Assembly: GCF_010894475.1 (NCBI RefSeq)
Contig: NZ_JAAIYB010000029.1
Location: forward strand, 1 to 35,887
Origin: Myxococcus vastator
Lineage (GTDB): Bacteria; Myxococcota; Myxococcia; Myxococcales; Myxococcaceae
Direction: 5' to 3'
DNA length: 35,887 bases
This document shows positions 16,771 to 27,944 of the stretch, one piece after another. The translations under genes were made by a program, and so were the position numbers. The notes beneath the pieces were generated by a model that made no database searches, was not told the origin of the DNA, and saw nothing but the letters and a program-made list of their open reading frames with translations. The first letter of the stretch is position 1. Each line of letters starts with the position of its first letter.

Positions 16771-16794
16771 GGCAGGCGGCACTGCCCGCCTGCC
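16771..16794 (+). terminator. Terminator-like hairpin after the acyl-CoA oxidase gene
   Basis: GGCAGGCGG and CCGCCTGCC form a perfect 9-base stem around a 6-base loop, 13 bases past the oxidase stop. No T-run follows, as is common in very high-GC genomes. It stands between the oxidase and the lipoprotein gene and could also lower read-through rather than stop it. Confidence 0.5.
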
Positions 16795-16820
16795 TGCCCC
16801 ATGCGCAGCCTCAGGGGGCC

Positions 16821-17333
16821 ATGACACGACACACGACGATTCTATTGTTCGCCCTCGGGTGGCTGTCGGGCTGCGCCACGCTGTCTCCCGTGGAGCGCGC
16901 GGCCGCCCTGGAGGCCCAGAACAAGCAGCGGGTGCGGCAGCTCACCGAGGAGCTCTACAACCTGCGCAAGCTGGACCGCATCCCGGAGTTCATCGCCGAG
17001 GACTTCGTGGACCGCTCCCAGGGCGCGCCCCTCAACGCGGTGGGCCCCGCCTTCATCCGCCAGCAGGCGGAGGCCAGCTTCCAGACGTTCCCCGAGCTGA
17101 AGTTCGACATCCTCCACCTGGTGGCGGACGGCGACCTGGTGCTGGTGCACTGGAAGGCCACCGGCCCGGACCCCCAGCAGGTGGACGACGCCGGCGAGCC
17201 CCAGCCCCTCCTGCTGCACGGGCACTCCCTGTACCGCCTGCGCGACGGCATGGTGGTGGAGTCCTGGGACATCTCCGACCGCCTGTCACCGCTGCTCCAG
17301 CGGGGCTACAAGGTGGTGCCGCCCACGCTGTAG
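16821..17333 (+). CDS. SnoaL-like lipoprotein
   Basis: This 170-residue protein has a short signal peptide ending in the lipobox LSGC (Cys18, Ala at +2, outer-membrane type). The mature part looks like a single SnoaL/NTF2-like cone fold: an initial helix (about 25-50) with ELYNLRKLDRIPEFI, the strand-helix FQTFPELKFDI, then VLVHWKATG and HSLYRLRDGMVVESW as the last strands. Members include ester cyclases, but small lipidated ones usually have no known substrate. AGGGGG lies four bases before the ATG at 16821. The gene converges on the repeat-protein gene with 10 bases between stops and no terminator. Confidence 0.8.
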   Translation: MTRHTTILLFALGWLSGCATLSPVERAAALEAQNKQRVRQLTEELYNLRKLDRIPEFIAEDFVDRSQGAPLNAVGPAFIRQQAEASFQTFPELKFDILHLVADGDLVLVHWKATGPDPQQVDDAGEPQPLLLHGHSLYRLRDGMVVESWDISDRLSPLLQRGYKVVPPTL

Positions 17334-17343
17334 CCGTGTCGGC

Positions 17344-17970
17344 TCAGCCGCCGGGCGCGCGGAACACCGCGCCGTCCTGGCCCTCCACCACCAGGCTGGC
17401 GCCATCCGACGGCGACACCCGGAGCGCCACGCGCGGCAGCCCCTTGCGGTCCCTCAGCACCAGACCGGGAGCGCCATGCTCGTCCGCACCCAGGATGGCC
17501 CGGGGCCGTCCGTCCGCGTCCGACAGCTCCAGCCGCGACGAGCCATCCACCTGGAGGCCCACCGCGAACAGCTCCCCGCCGCCGGGCTTGGACAGCGTCA
17601 GGCGCGGCGCCTCGTCGGAGTACACCATCAGCTCCGCCAGCGACTGGCCGTCCGCGGTGGAGAAGCGCAGCCGGGGCGAGCCGTCCTCGCCCACCCCCAG
17701 CAGCGCCCGCGGGCGGCCCTGGCCATCGCGCAGCACCAGGCCCGCGTTGCCCTGCGCGTCGGTGTCCAGCGTGGCCCGCGTCTGGCCGCGCGCGTCCGTC
17801 AGCACCAGCCGGGAGGCCACCAGCGTCCCGGAGGACACGTCTTCGCCCCGGAGCGCCGCCGCGCCCAGCCCCAGCCCCGCCAGCGCGAGCGCGGCGAACG
17901 TCAGCCCCTGCCACCGCCGGCAACTGCGCTCCAGCCGCGCCATCCGTGCTTCGAGCGACTCCGAATCCAT
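17344..17970 (-). CDS. Membrane-anchored protein of seven 23-residue repeats
   Basis: The 208-residue protein begins at the ATG at 17970, with GAGGAGG seven bases upstream. Residues 1-18 form a short charged helix, possibly coiled coil, and residues 22-40 one membrane helix, so it is likely a type II inner-membrane protein with its bulk in the periplasm. From residue 54 the rest is an exact 23-residue repeat: units begin at 54, 77, 100, 123, 146, 169 and 192 (the last partial). Each starts R/G-L-x-L and reads roughly L-x-L-x-D-x-x-G-x-x-R-A-x-L followed by a Gly/Asp turn. This predicts an all-beta solenoid or stacked trimer. I recognise no enzyme motif. A binding or structural role at the envelope is possible. 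Confidence 0.8.
   Translation of the reverse strand: MDSESLEARMARLERSCRRWQGLTFAALALAGLGLGAAALRGEDVSSGTLVASRLVLTDARGQTRATLDTDAQGNAGLVLRDGQGRPRALLGVGEDGSPRLRFSTADGQSLAELMVYSDEAPRLTLSKPGGGELFAVGLQVDGSSRLELSDADGRPRAILGADEHGAPGLVLRDRKGLPRVALRVSPSDGASLVVEGQDGAVFRAPGG
17347..17811 (-). repeat. 69-base coding repeat array (seven units, last partial)
   Basis: Six full units of 23 codons and a partial seventh lie head to tail in the membrane-anchored protein. The period is exact with no insertion between units, yet the units differ in sequence (for example units 2, 5 and 6 share LxLRD/SD and GxPRA), so this is an old protein repeat rather than a recent DNA duplication. Confidence 0.85.
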
Positions 17971-18117
17971 TCGAACGCCTCCTCGCGAAGAGAAGCTAAC
18001 GGAAGCGGGCCCGGTGCGCGCGCCCGACTGTCCAGCAGTGACGGCTCGCCCACGCCCGCCGTGGTCGCATGGCCGCCGCTGACCTATCTGCGCCTCCACC
18101 CCTACCAGGAAGGTCCC

Positions 18118-19554
18118 ATGACTTCACGACTCCGGCTGCTGCCGCTGCTGGCCCTGCTCTCGCTGACCACCTGCGTGCGCAACCCCGCCACCGGCAAGCG
18201 CATGCTGTCGCTCGTCTCCCAGGATGACGAGATTGCCCTGGGCAAGCAGAGCGCGGAGGAGGTGCGCGGGTCCATTGGCCTCATCCAGGACCCCAAGGTG
18301 CAGGACTACGTCGCCCGGGTGGGCCTGCCCATGGCGAAGGCCTCCGAGCGGCCGGAGCTGCCCTGGACCATCCAGGCCGTGGATGACCCGGTGGTGAACG
18401 CCTTCGCCCTGCCCGGCGGGCCCGTGTTCGTGACGCGGGGCCTGCTCACCGCGCTCAACTCCGAGGCGGAGCTGGCCTCCGTGCTGGGCCACGAAATCGC
18501 CCACATCACCGCGCGGCACTCCGTGGAGCAGCTGTCCCAGGCGCAGCTCGCCCAGGCCGGCCTGCTGCTGGGCAGCGTGCTCAGCGAGGACGTGGCCCGC
18601 TTCGGGGGCCTGGCCGCCGCCGGCCTCCAGCTGCTGTTCCTCAAGTACGGCCGCGACGACGAGCGCCAGGCGGACGAGCTGGGCTTCAAGTACATGCTGG
18701 ACGGCGGCTACGACGTGCGCCAGGCGGCCGACGTGTTCGCCACCCTGGACCGCGTGGGTCAGGCCGCGGGCGGGCAGAGCCTCCCCGCGTGGCTGTCCAC
18801 CCACCCCGACCCGGGTGACCGCGTGAAGACGGCGCAGGCGCGCGCCGCCAAGGCCAACGTGGACTTCAGCCAGCTCAAGGATGGCCGGGAGGAATACCTC
18901 GCCATGCTCCAGGGCATGCCCTACGGCAACGACCCGCGGCAGGGCTTCTTCCGGGGCAACGTCTTCATGCACCCAGGCCTGCGCTTCCAGCTCACCTTCC
19001 CCCAGGGGTGGAAGACAGCGAACCAGCCGCAGCAGGTGGCGGGCATCAGCCCCCAGGAGGACGCCATCGTCGGGCTGGTGCCCACCGGCGACATCGCCCC
19101 GCGGGAGGCCATGCAGCGCTTCCTCGCGCAGGAGGGCATCCAGCCCGCGAGCGCCGCGCCCACGGGCTTCCCCCCGGGCGCCGCCTTCTTCCAGGCGCAG
19201 ACGGAGCAGGGCGTCATCGCCGGCGTCACCGCCTTCGTGAGCCAGGGGGGCACCACGCTCCAGCTCCTGGGCTACACCGGCGCGCAGCAGCTCCCCGCCT
19301 ACGAGGACGCCTTCCGCGCGACCTTCTCCAGCTTCAGCGAGCTGACGGATGCGTCGGCGCTGGCCGTCCAGCCCGCGAAAATCGAGCTGGCGAAGGTGAC
19401 GTCACCCATGACGCTGCAGCAGTTCAACGAGCAGAACCCGTCCACCATCCCCCTGGAGGAGCTGGCCCTCATCAACGGCGTACAGCCCGGGGACACGCTG
19501 CCCGCGGGCCGCACGGTGAAGCGCGTGACGGGCGGGGTGCGGACCACTCCCTGA
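18118..19554 (+). CDS. M48 family metalloprotease lipoprotein (BepA/LoiP-like)
   Basis: M48 zinc peptidases of this type act at the envelope and in other bacteria degrade or assist assembly of outer-membrane proteins. The 478-residue protein has a signal peptide with lipobox TTC (Cys19, Val at +2). The zinc site is HEIAH (His125, Glu126, His129), the third ligand is Glu182 in DERQADELG, and the domain ends near STHPDPGDR (about 225-235). Residues about 250-400 form a second domain (FRGNVFMHPGLRFQL and after), and the C-terminus from about 420 resembles a LysM-like module (TLQQFNEQNPSTIP, then GDTLPAGRTVKR). The ATG at 18118 follows AGGAAGG. The gene ends at a strong shared hairpin. Confidence 0.92.
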   Translation: MTSRLRLLPLLALLSLTTCVRNPATGKRMLSLVSQDDEIALGKQSAEEVRGSIGLIQDPKVQDYVARVGLPMAKASERPELPWTIQAVDDPVVNAFALPGGPVFVTRGLLTALNSEAELASVLGHEIAHITARHSVEQLSQAQLAQAGLLLGSVLSEDVARFGGLAAAGLQLLFLKYGRDDERQADELGFKYMLDGGYDVRQAADVFATLDRVGQAAGGQSLPAWLSTHPDPGDRVKTAQARAAKANVDFSQLKDGREEYLAMLQGMPYGNDPRQGFFRGNVFMHPGLRFQLTFPQGWKTANQPQQVAGISPQEDAIVGLVPTGDIAPREAMQRFLAQEGIQPASAAPTGFPPGAAFFQAQTEQGVIAGVTAFVSQGGTTLQLLGYTGAQQLPAYEDAFRATFSSFSELTDASALAVQPAKIELAKVTSPMTLQQFNEQNPSTIPLEELALINGVQPGDTLPAGRTVKRVTGGVRTTP

Positions 19555-19558
19555 TGAA

Positions 19559-19590
19559 CCCTGCTCCGGCATGGGACGGCCGGAGCAGGG
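19559..19590. terminator. Bidirectional terminator hairpin
   Basis: CCCTGCTCCGG and CCGGAGCAGGG form a perfect 11-base stem with a 10-base loop. It sits between convergent stops, four bases after the M48 gene and eight bases before the end of the barrel-like gene, so it can serve both strands. There is no T-tract on either side. Confidence 0.75.
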
Positions 19591-19598
19591 CGTGCCGC

Positions 19599-20426
19599 TC
19601 AGTGGTCGATGTCCTCGCCGCCACGATCAGACGCGCGGTAGCTGTCGTCGCGGTGGTCCGTCTCCTCCATGGCGCCAGGAGGGAGGATGTCGGGGCCGCG
19701 CCGGACCGGGCGGCCCGCGCCGAACAGGAAGCCCAGCTTGAACTGCGCGAAGCCGCCGTTGAAGCCCGCGATGGCCTCCGAGTCGGTGCCGGTGGAGCTC
19801 ACCTCGCCCACGACGGGGAAGGAGAGACCCACTTCGGGCATCAGCCGGAAACCCTCCGTCACCCGCAGCGCGTAGCCCACCGAGGCGCCGACGCTGATGA
19901 TGTTGACGGCGGCGCCGTCATTGCCCGCGGAACCGGCGACGCGCGTCCAGATGGCGCGAGGCCCCAGCACCAGCTCCGAGCCGCCCTTCGTCTTGAAGCC
20001 CACCAGCAGCGGGACGGCGACGTTCAGGTAGCTCGACGAGGCCGACTCGCCGTCGTCGCCCGTCCCCGTGCCAATCGACGCGCCAGAGATGGACGGCGCC
20101 AGGGAGATGGCCTTGACCGGGTCATTGGGCTGGGTCAGCAGGAACTTGCTCTGCAGCTCCGCCAGCGAGGACCCCAGCCGGACCCCCAGGTCCACGCGCT
20201 CCGACACGCCGTAACGAATCGCCAGGTCGAAGTGGGGCACGTACCCCGCCGCCGAAACACCTTCGTCATCCCCAAGGACGGCCGCGCCCATGACCCCCGG
20301 CTCGATGCCAACCTGGAAGCGGCCCGCCCCCAGCGTGTCCGCCGTCTGGACGTGACTCACCGACGCGCAGCCCGTCCCAAGCACACCTATCAATGCAGAT
20401 ACAGCAGCAACAGAGCGACGAAACAT
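19599..20426 (-). CDS. Outer-membrane barrel-like protein with lipoprotein signal
   Basis: The 275-residue protein has a signal peptide ending in a lipobox-like LGTGC (Cys20). The mature part alternates hydrophobic and polar residues in many short strands separated by Gly/Asp/Ser turns (for example FQVGIEPGVMG, FDLAIRYGVSERVDLGVRLG, YLNVAVPLLVGFKT), the look of an outer-membrane beta-barrel. The tail beyond about 245 is charged and probably disordered (EETDHRDDSYRASDRGGEDIDH-like). A strong GGAGGGG precedes the ATG at 20426. No named family is recognised; myxobacteria have many such proteins. It is divergent from the DUF3293 gene and converges on the M48 gene. Confidence 0.75.
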   Translation of the reverse strand: MFRRSVAAVSALIGVLGTGCASVSHVQTADTLGAGRFQVGIEPGVMGAAVLGDDEGVSAAGYVPHFDLAIRYGVSERVDLGVRLGSSLAELQSKFLLTQPNDPVKAISLAPSISGASIGTGTGDDGESASSSYLNVAVPLLVGFKTKGGSELVLGPRAIWTRVAGSAGNDGAAVNIISVGASVGYALRVTEGFRLMPEVGLSFPVVGEVSSTGTDSEAIAGFNGGFAQFKLGFLFGAGRPVRRGPDILPPGAMEETDHRDDSYRASDRGGEDIDH

Positions 20427-20488
20427 GTTCCCCTCCAGAGCCTCTCATTCCATACCGGAACGTGGCGGGGCATGGACGACGAACGGAA

Positions 20489-20514
20489 TCGGACATTCAC
20501 ACTGAATCGTCCGA
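20489..20514. promoter_or_regulatory. Long dyad between divergent genes, hairpin followed by T-run
   Basis: TCGGAC-ATTCA-CAC-TGAAT-C-GTCCGA forms two stacked arms (5 and 6 bases) with one bulged C. It lies 35 bases before the DUF3293 ATG and about 63 before the barrel-like gene start. On the plus strand GATTTTTCC follows, so it might be a leader attenuator or an operator; the sequence alone does not decide. Confidence 0.4.
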
Positions 20515-20548
20515 AACCCGATTTTTCCTGGCGGGGGCGCGACGCATC

Positions 20549-21025
20549 ATGGACGGCATGAGCCCCCATGAACGCGAGCGACTGACGAAGGCCTACGCGG
20601 CGACGCGCTATGTCATCCGGCCCCACGCCTGCACCGGTGGCGTGGAGCAAATCCTGCGGGCGGGCGCCCTGCACCCCGCGCTGGACGCAGCCCTTGCGGC
20701 GCGCGGCCACCGGGAGTGGGCCTTCCTGACGGCGTGGAATCCCGGCTCACAGCGGCGCGGAGACGAGGAGAACCGCCGCGCACAGGAGCGGCTGATGGCG
20801 CAGCTCGTCGCGGGGGGCTGGGTGGTGGCGCCCGCGCTGGGCCAGGCGGATGACGGGAGCTGGTGCGAGCAGAGCCTCTTCGTCCCGGGCCTGCCACGCG
20901 AGGAGGCCGCGCGCTTCGGCCGCGCCTATGGACAGGTGGCGGTGCTCGTGGGGCGCGCCGGCACCCACGCGGAGCTGCTGTTCTGCGAGGATGCCCACGC
21001 TCAGGGAATGGGGCCCCGGGGCTGA
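20549..21025 (+). CDS. DUF3293 domain-containing protein
   Basis: The 158-residue soluble protein matches the pattern of DUF3293: an early Tyr-containing segment (KAYAATRY), then the hallmark AFLTAWNPGSQ near residue 65, an Asn/Arg-rich helix (ENRRAQERLMAQL), a WCEQSLFVPGL segment, and AYGQVAVLVG near the end. The family is small, cytoplasmic and of unknown function. The ATG at 20549 is used; another three codons later has GGACGG just ahead and may be the real start. The last 25 bases overlap the 3' end of the opposite-strand lipoprotein gene. Confidence 0.82.
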   Translation: MDGMSPHERERLTKAYAATRYVIRPHACTGGVEQILRAGALHPALDAALAARGHREWAFLTAWNPGSQRRGDEENRRAQERLMAQLVAGGWVVAPALGQADDGSWCEQSLFVPGLPREEAARFGRAYGQVAVLVGRAGTHAELLFCEDAHAQGMGPRG

Positions 21026-21420
21026 CCGGCCGCCGGGACGGGACCGCTGCCACCCAGGGCGGCGTCACCCGGGTTCTCCGGGATGACGTCCAGCTCGCGC
21101 GCGTTCGTCACCTGGCGCGTCAGCTCGTCGAACTCGACCTCCAGGAAGCGGCCGGGCTGGTCCGCGAGGCCGAAGCGGATGCGCCAGTAGTTGGGGCGTA
21201 TCTCCACGGCCTCACTTGCCTCGGCGAGGACGACCGCGTTGTTGCGGGCGTATTCCTCACCGGCCTGGACCACGTCCCGGACGCCCAGCTCCGTCTGCAC
21301 GGCGGCCGAGCTGGGCGGCACGGGCGGACGGCCGGTGGGCCCCGTCGCGCAGGCCATGGAGGCCAGGATGGCGCCGGGCAAGAGGAACCGGGGGACGATG
21401 CGAAATCGGATCGGCGTCAT
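21001..21420 (-). CDS. Small lipoprotein of unknown function
   Basis: This 139-residue protein has a signal peptide with lipobox ASMAC (Cys24, Ala at +2). The mature part is short: a helix rich in Ala/Glu (about 45-70) and a small beta region (EIRPNYWRIRFGLAD, FLEVEFDELTRQVT), reminiscent of PepSY-like or NTF2-like small folds, ending in a Pro/Gly-rich tail. I do not recognise the family. The ATG at 21420 is chosen because the signal peptide begins there; a longer frame upstream to 21531 has no signal character. Its 3' end overlaps the DUF3293 gene by 25 bases, tail to tail. Confidence 0.72.
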   Translation of the reverse strand: MTPIRFRIVPRFLLPGAILASMACATGPTGRPPVPPSSAAVQTELGVRDVVQAGEEYARNNAVVLAEASEAVEIRPNYWRIRFGLADQPGRFLEVEFDELTRQVTNARELDVIPENPGDAALGGSGPVPAAGQPRGPIP

Positions 21421-21565
21421 ATGCCCATGTTGAGCACGCCGCGTGCCACCTGCAGGCAAGGAAGCCGGAAACGTCCAGTGCGGGACGTGCGTCCGGCGCG
21501 GCGCCTGAGTGGCACCCCGCCGGGAGCGCACCCCACCCCGGCAAACGTCCGGGGCGGAGAGGGCC

Positions 21566-22177
<612 letters not shown>

Positions 22178-22260
22178 GACGCCCCTACCCTAATCGCCCT
22201 TCCGCCGCCGCGCCCGTCCCTTCTTCCCGGAGCGTGCGCTGCCCCACGCTTCGACGCCGG

Positions 22261-22283
22261 GGCCCCCTGCCCCCCTGGGGGCC
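22261..22283 (-). terminator. G/C hairpin at the fumC stop
   Basis: GGCCCCC and GGGGGCC pair over 7 bases with a 9-base loop, touching the fumC stop codon. On the minus strand it would follow fumC and precede clpP, a weak terminator or processing site without a T-run. Confidence 0.4.
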
Positions 22284-23683
22284 TACCCCTCGTGGCCCGT
22301 CATGTCCTCCGGGCGGACCCACGCATCGAACTGCTCGGGCGTGACGAGCCCCAGCGCCACGGCCGTCTCCTTGAGCGTCGTGCCGTCCCTGTGGGCCGTC
22401 TTCGCGATTCTCGCCGCGTTGTCGTAGCCGATGTAGGGGTTGAGCGCCGTGACGAGCATCAGGCTGCGCTCCAGGTTCTCCTGGATGCGGGGCCGGTTGG
22501 GCTCGATGCCCACCGCGCAGTGCAGGCGGAAGCTGCGCATGCCGTCCCCCAGCAACCGGCAGCTCTGGAGCAGGTTGTGGGCGATGAGCGGCTTGAAGAC
22601 GTTGAGCTGGAAGTTGCCGGACGCGCCGCCCACGGTGACGGCGACGTCGTTGCCCATCACCTGGGCGCACAGCATGGTGAGCGCCTCGCTCTGGGTGGGG
22701 TTCACCTTGCCCGGCATGATGGAGCTGCCCGGCTCGTTCTCCGGGATGATGAGCTCCGCCAGCCCGGAGCGCGGCCCCGACGACAGCCAGCGCACGTCGT
22801 TGGCCACCTTGAAGAGCACCGCCGCCAGCCCCTTGAGCGCCCCGTGCGCCTGCACCAGCGCGTCGTTGGCGGCCAGCGCCTCGAACTTGTTGGGCGCGGT
22901 GACGAAGGGGTGGCCGGTGAGCTGCGCCAGCTCCTTCGCCACGCGCTCGGCGTAGCCCTTGGGCGCGTTGAGGCCGGTGCCCACCGCCGTGCCGCCCAAG
23001 GCCAGCTCCAGCAGGTGCGGCAGGGTGCGCTCCAGGTGGCCTTGCGCGTGCGCCAACTGCGCCACGAAGCCGCCCAGCTCCTGCCCCAGCGTCAGGGGGG
23101 TGGCGTCCTGCAGGTGGGTGCGGCCCACCTTCACCACGTCATGGAAGGCGCGGGCCTTCTGCGCGAGCACGTCGCGCAGCGCCTTCAGCTCCGGCAGCAC
23201 GTGCTCGGTGAGGGCCGCCACGGCGGCCACGCTCATCGCGGTGGGGAAGACGTCATTGGAGCTCTGCCCCTTGTTGACGTCGTCATTGGGGTGGACCTTG
23301 CGGCCCTCGCCGCGCTCGCCGCCCAGCAGCTCCGAGGCGCGGTTGGCCAGCACCTCGTTCGTGTTCATGTTCGTCTGCGTCCCGCTACCCGTCTGCCAGA
23401 CGCTCAGGGGGAACTCCGCGTCGTGCTGGCCGGCCAGCACCTCGTCCGCGGCGCGGATGATGGCCTCGCCCTTCTCCTTCGCCAGCGAGCCGTTCTCCAC
23501 ATTCACCTTCGCGGCGGCCTTCTTCACCAGCACCAGCGCGCGGATGAGGGCCAGCGGCATGCGCTCGGTGGAGATGGCGAAGTTCTGGAGGCTGCGCTGC
23601 GTCTGGGCGCCCCACAGCCGGTCGGCGGGGACGTCGATGGGGCCGAAGGTGTCTCTCTCGGTGCGGACGTTCGTCGTGCTCAC
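22283..23683 (-). CDS. fumC: Fumarate hydratase class II
   Basis: FumC interconverts fumarate and malate in the TCA cycle without an iron-sulfur cluster. The 466-residue protein has the full set of fumarase/aspartase superfamily motifs: SGTQTNMN (about 100-107), [10 protein letters not shown] (141-150), the active-site His190 in [10 protein letters not shown], and the signature [13 protein letters not shown] (319-331) with its catalytic Ser loop. FumC (rather than argininosuccinate lyase or aspartase) is supported by [10 protein letters not shown] and HPNDDVN. The start is a GTG at 23683 with AGGAG eight bases ahead. A hairpin lies upstream between it and the PspC gene. The neighbouring aceBA operon also yields malate, but it is divergent. 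Confidence 0.97.
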   Translation of the reverse strand: MSTTNVRTERDTFGPIDVPADRLWGAQTQRSLQNFAISTERMPLALIRALVLVKKAAAKVNVENGSLAKEKGEAIIRAADEVLAGQHDAEFPLSVWQTGSGTQTNMNTNEVLANRASELLGGERGEGRKVHPNDDVNKGQSSNDVFPTAMSVAAVAALTEHVLPELKALRDVLAQKARAFHDVVKVGRTHLQDATPLTLGQELGGFVAQLAHAQGHLERTLPHLLELALGGTAVGTGLNAPKGYAERVAKELAQLTGHPFVTAPNKFEALAANDALVQAHGALKGLAAVLFKVANDVRWLSSGPRSGLAELIIPENEPGSSIMPGKVNPTQSEALTMLCAQVMGNDVAVTVGGASGNFQLNVFKPLIAHNLLQSCRLLGDGMRSFRLHCAVGIEPNRPRIQENLERSLMLVTALNPYIGYDNAARIAKTAHRDGTTLKETAVALGLVTPEQFDAWVRPEDMTGHEG

Positions 23684-23727
23684 GCGCGGGGCTCCTTGGA
23701 AAGAAAGGTGGCCCCTTCGAATAACAG

Positions 23728-23754
23728 GCCGGAGCCTTCAGGCAGGGCTCCGGC
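23728..23754 (-). terminator. Hairpin between the PspC-domain gene and fumC
   Basis: GCCGGAGCC and GGCTCCGGC make a perfect 9-base stem with a 9-base loop, about 28 bases past the PspC-domain gene stop on the minus strand. CTGTTATT follows in that direction. It should end the upstream transcript and leave fumC with its own promoter in the 40 bases after it. Confidence 0.6.
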
Positions 23755-23781
23755 GTGCTTTTCATCGTTGGACGCTGAGCA

Positions 23782-24135
23782 CTACACCCGGCGCTCGACG
23801 CGCGGCGTGCGCTCCGAGTTGCCCAGGCCGGCCAGCCAGTTGTACGTGCGCCGCAGGGGCGCGGTGCCCGTCGCCGACGGCGGCGTGAAGGCCCACAGCA
23901 GCAGGTACACCATCAGCGCGGTGCCCCCGGACACCGCCAGCGCCACCACGAAGCCCACGCGCACCAGCGCCGCGTCCACGCCCAGCTCCCGCCCCAGCGC
24001 CGCGCACACCCCCGTCAACAGCCGCCCGTCCACGCCCCGGTGCATCGGCTCCGTGCGCGCGCCGCAGCGCGGGCACCTCCGGACCTCCAGGCTCACTTCC
24101 TCCGTGCAGGTGGCGCAGCGTCTCTTGGCGTCCAT
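23782..24135 (-). CDS. Zinc-ribbon PspC domain membrane protein
   Basis: The 117-residue protein joins a four-cysteine zinc ribbon (Cys7, Cys10, Cys21, Cys24) to a PspC domain. The PspC part begins GRLLTGVCAALGRELGVD (about 34-51) and continues into one membrane helix (about 55-80) ending LLLWAFTPP. PspC proteins sense or buffer inner-membrane stress together with PspA in other bacteria, but no pspA is here. The ATG at 24135 is preferred over 24183 since GGGAG lies five bases ahead. It is divergent from aceB across a 250-base AT-rich promoter region. Confidence 0.85.
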   Translation of the reverse strand: MDAKRRCATCTEEVSLEVRRCPRCGARTEPMHRGVDGRLLTGVCAALGRELGVDAALVRVGFVVALAVSGGTALMVYLLLWAFTPPSATGTAPLRRTYNWLAGLGNSERTPRVERRV

Positions 24136-24235
24136 CACGTCTCCCTTCCGGGGCGGCTCCCACTTGGCGTCCGTGGCCCCCATTCCTACCTACGCGCCCT
24201 GGTGCTCCCCATTGCATCCGCCCCTGGGGGGCGAT

Positions 24236-24272
24236 TTGTTGATTTACAGATTTAACAAGTCGGCAGTTGACA
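24236..24272 (+). promoter_or_regulatory. aceBA upstream region: dyad TTGTTGA-N9-TTAACAA and a TTGACA box
   Basis: The stretch from about 24230 to 24385 is far richer in A/T than its surroundings. TTGTTGA (24236-24242) and TTAACAA (24252-24258) form a near-perfect dyad. TTGACA at 24267-24272 could be a -35 box; the best -10 candidates 17-19 bases on (around 24290-24297) are poor. GATTTACA occurs at 24241-24248 and again at 24354-24361. Together this suggests a regulated promoter for the glyoxylate shunt, perhaps with a TetR- or FadR-like repressor; that is inference. Confidence 0.4.
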
Positions 24273-24385
24273 CAGTTACAGGCGAGCAGGCAAAGATTCA
24301 CGCCGCACTTCCTTTCTGCACTCTCAGGACTCATTTTCCGAGCCGTCACATCAGATTTACAACGCGCCTAGCCAAAGGAGCCCAG

Positions 24386-26011
<1,626 letters not shown>

Positions 26012-26068
26012 ACCCTTCTCACCTTCGCGGCAGCAACCCACCACTTTTACCGTAGCGAGGAGCCCACG

Positions 26069-27355
<1,287 letters not shown>

Positions 27356-27381
27356 GCGACGGCGCCTCCTGAAGTCCCAGG

Positions 27382-27425
27382 AAGGCCGCGGCTGACGGGG
27401 TGCACGCCCGTAAGTCCGCGGCCTT
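27382..27425 (+). terminator. Nested hairpin after aceA
   Basis: AAGGCCGCGG and CCGCGGCCTT form a perfect 10-base outer stem. Inside its 24-base loop a second stem ACGGG/CCCGT closes a 7-base loop. It lies 26 bases past the aceA stop, and the outer stem ends in TT, a plausible operon terminator in GC-rich DNA. Confidence 0.6.
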
Positions 27426-27533
27426 CGGGCGTTTTCGGCCTTTCGCGCAACTTCGCCGGCGGCCGGGCGATAATGGGGATTCGAGAGGTCCGACACGTGC
27501 GTGGTGCGCGTCGCGGGCCGAGACGGAGCCGCC

Positions 27534-27941
27534 ATGACCCGCATCAACTCCTTCACCGGTCCGATGATTCAGCCCGCCACCACGCAGGCGAGCAGCCGCG
27601 CCGCGAGCACCGGCTTTGGCGCGCTGGTGAACCCGATGGCCCCGGCCAACCGGCCTGGGGATCCGCTGATGGTGTCGGGGGGCGCGGTGGTCGCCTCGGC
27701 GCTCGCCTCGGTGGGCGGCTCGCCGAACAACGGGATGCTGAACTCCTACCTCTCCGCCGTGGGCCGCGGGCCCATCTCCGAGGACGGCTCGCGCGCCCCG
27801 GTGTCCCAGGCCCCCGCGGGCTCGGAGCAGGCGCAGCAGGAGCAGGTCCTCATGGAGCTGGCGGAGATGTCCGCCGCCACGCTGTCCAACTCCATCCTGC
27901 ACATGGGCAACAAGATGAAGGTGGACCTCGACCGGGAGTAG
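27534..27941 (+). CDS. Hypothetical protein, helical C-terminus
   Basis: The 135-residue protein starts at the ATG at 27534 with GGAG eight bases ahead; a longer frame to 27501 is less likely. The first 90 residues are rich in Ser, Ala, Gly and Pro and probably disordered. The last 45 form one or two amphipathic helices (QEQVLMELAEMSAATLSNS, then LHMGNKMKVDL). There is no signal peptide and no recognised family. The stop lies three bases from the end of the next gene on the opposite strand. Confidence 0.6.
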   Translation: MTRINSFTGPMIQPATTQASSRAASTGFGALVNPMAPANRPGDPLMVSGGAVVASALASVGGSPNNGMLNSYLSAVGRGPISEDGSRAPVSQAPAGSEQAQQEQVLMELAEMSAATLSNSILHMGNKMKVDLDRE

Positions 27942-27944
27942 GGC

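Noticed and set aside
14292-16832. 846-codon open frame opposite the acyl-CoA oxidase
   Set aside because: The plus strand carries intact oxidase motifs and a ribosome site; the antisense product is His/Gln/Leu-rich with no family likeness.
20393-20548. Upstream extension of the DUF3293 gene
   Set aside because: It would overlap the start of the divergent barrel-like gene and include the dyad at 20489-20514; the added residues do not resemble the family.
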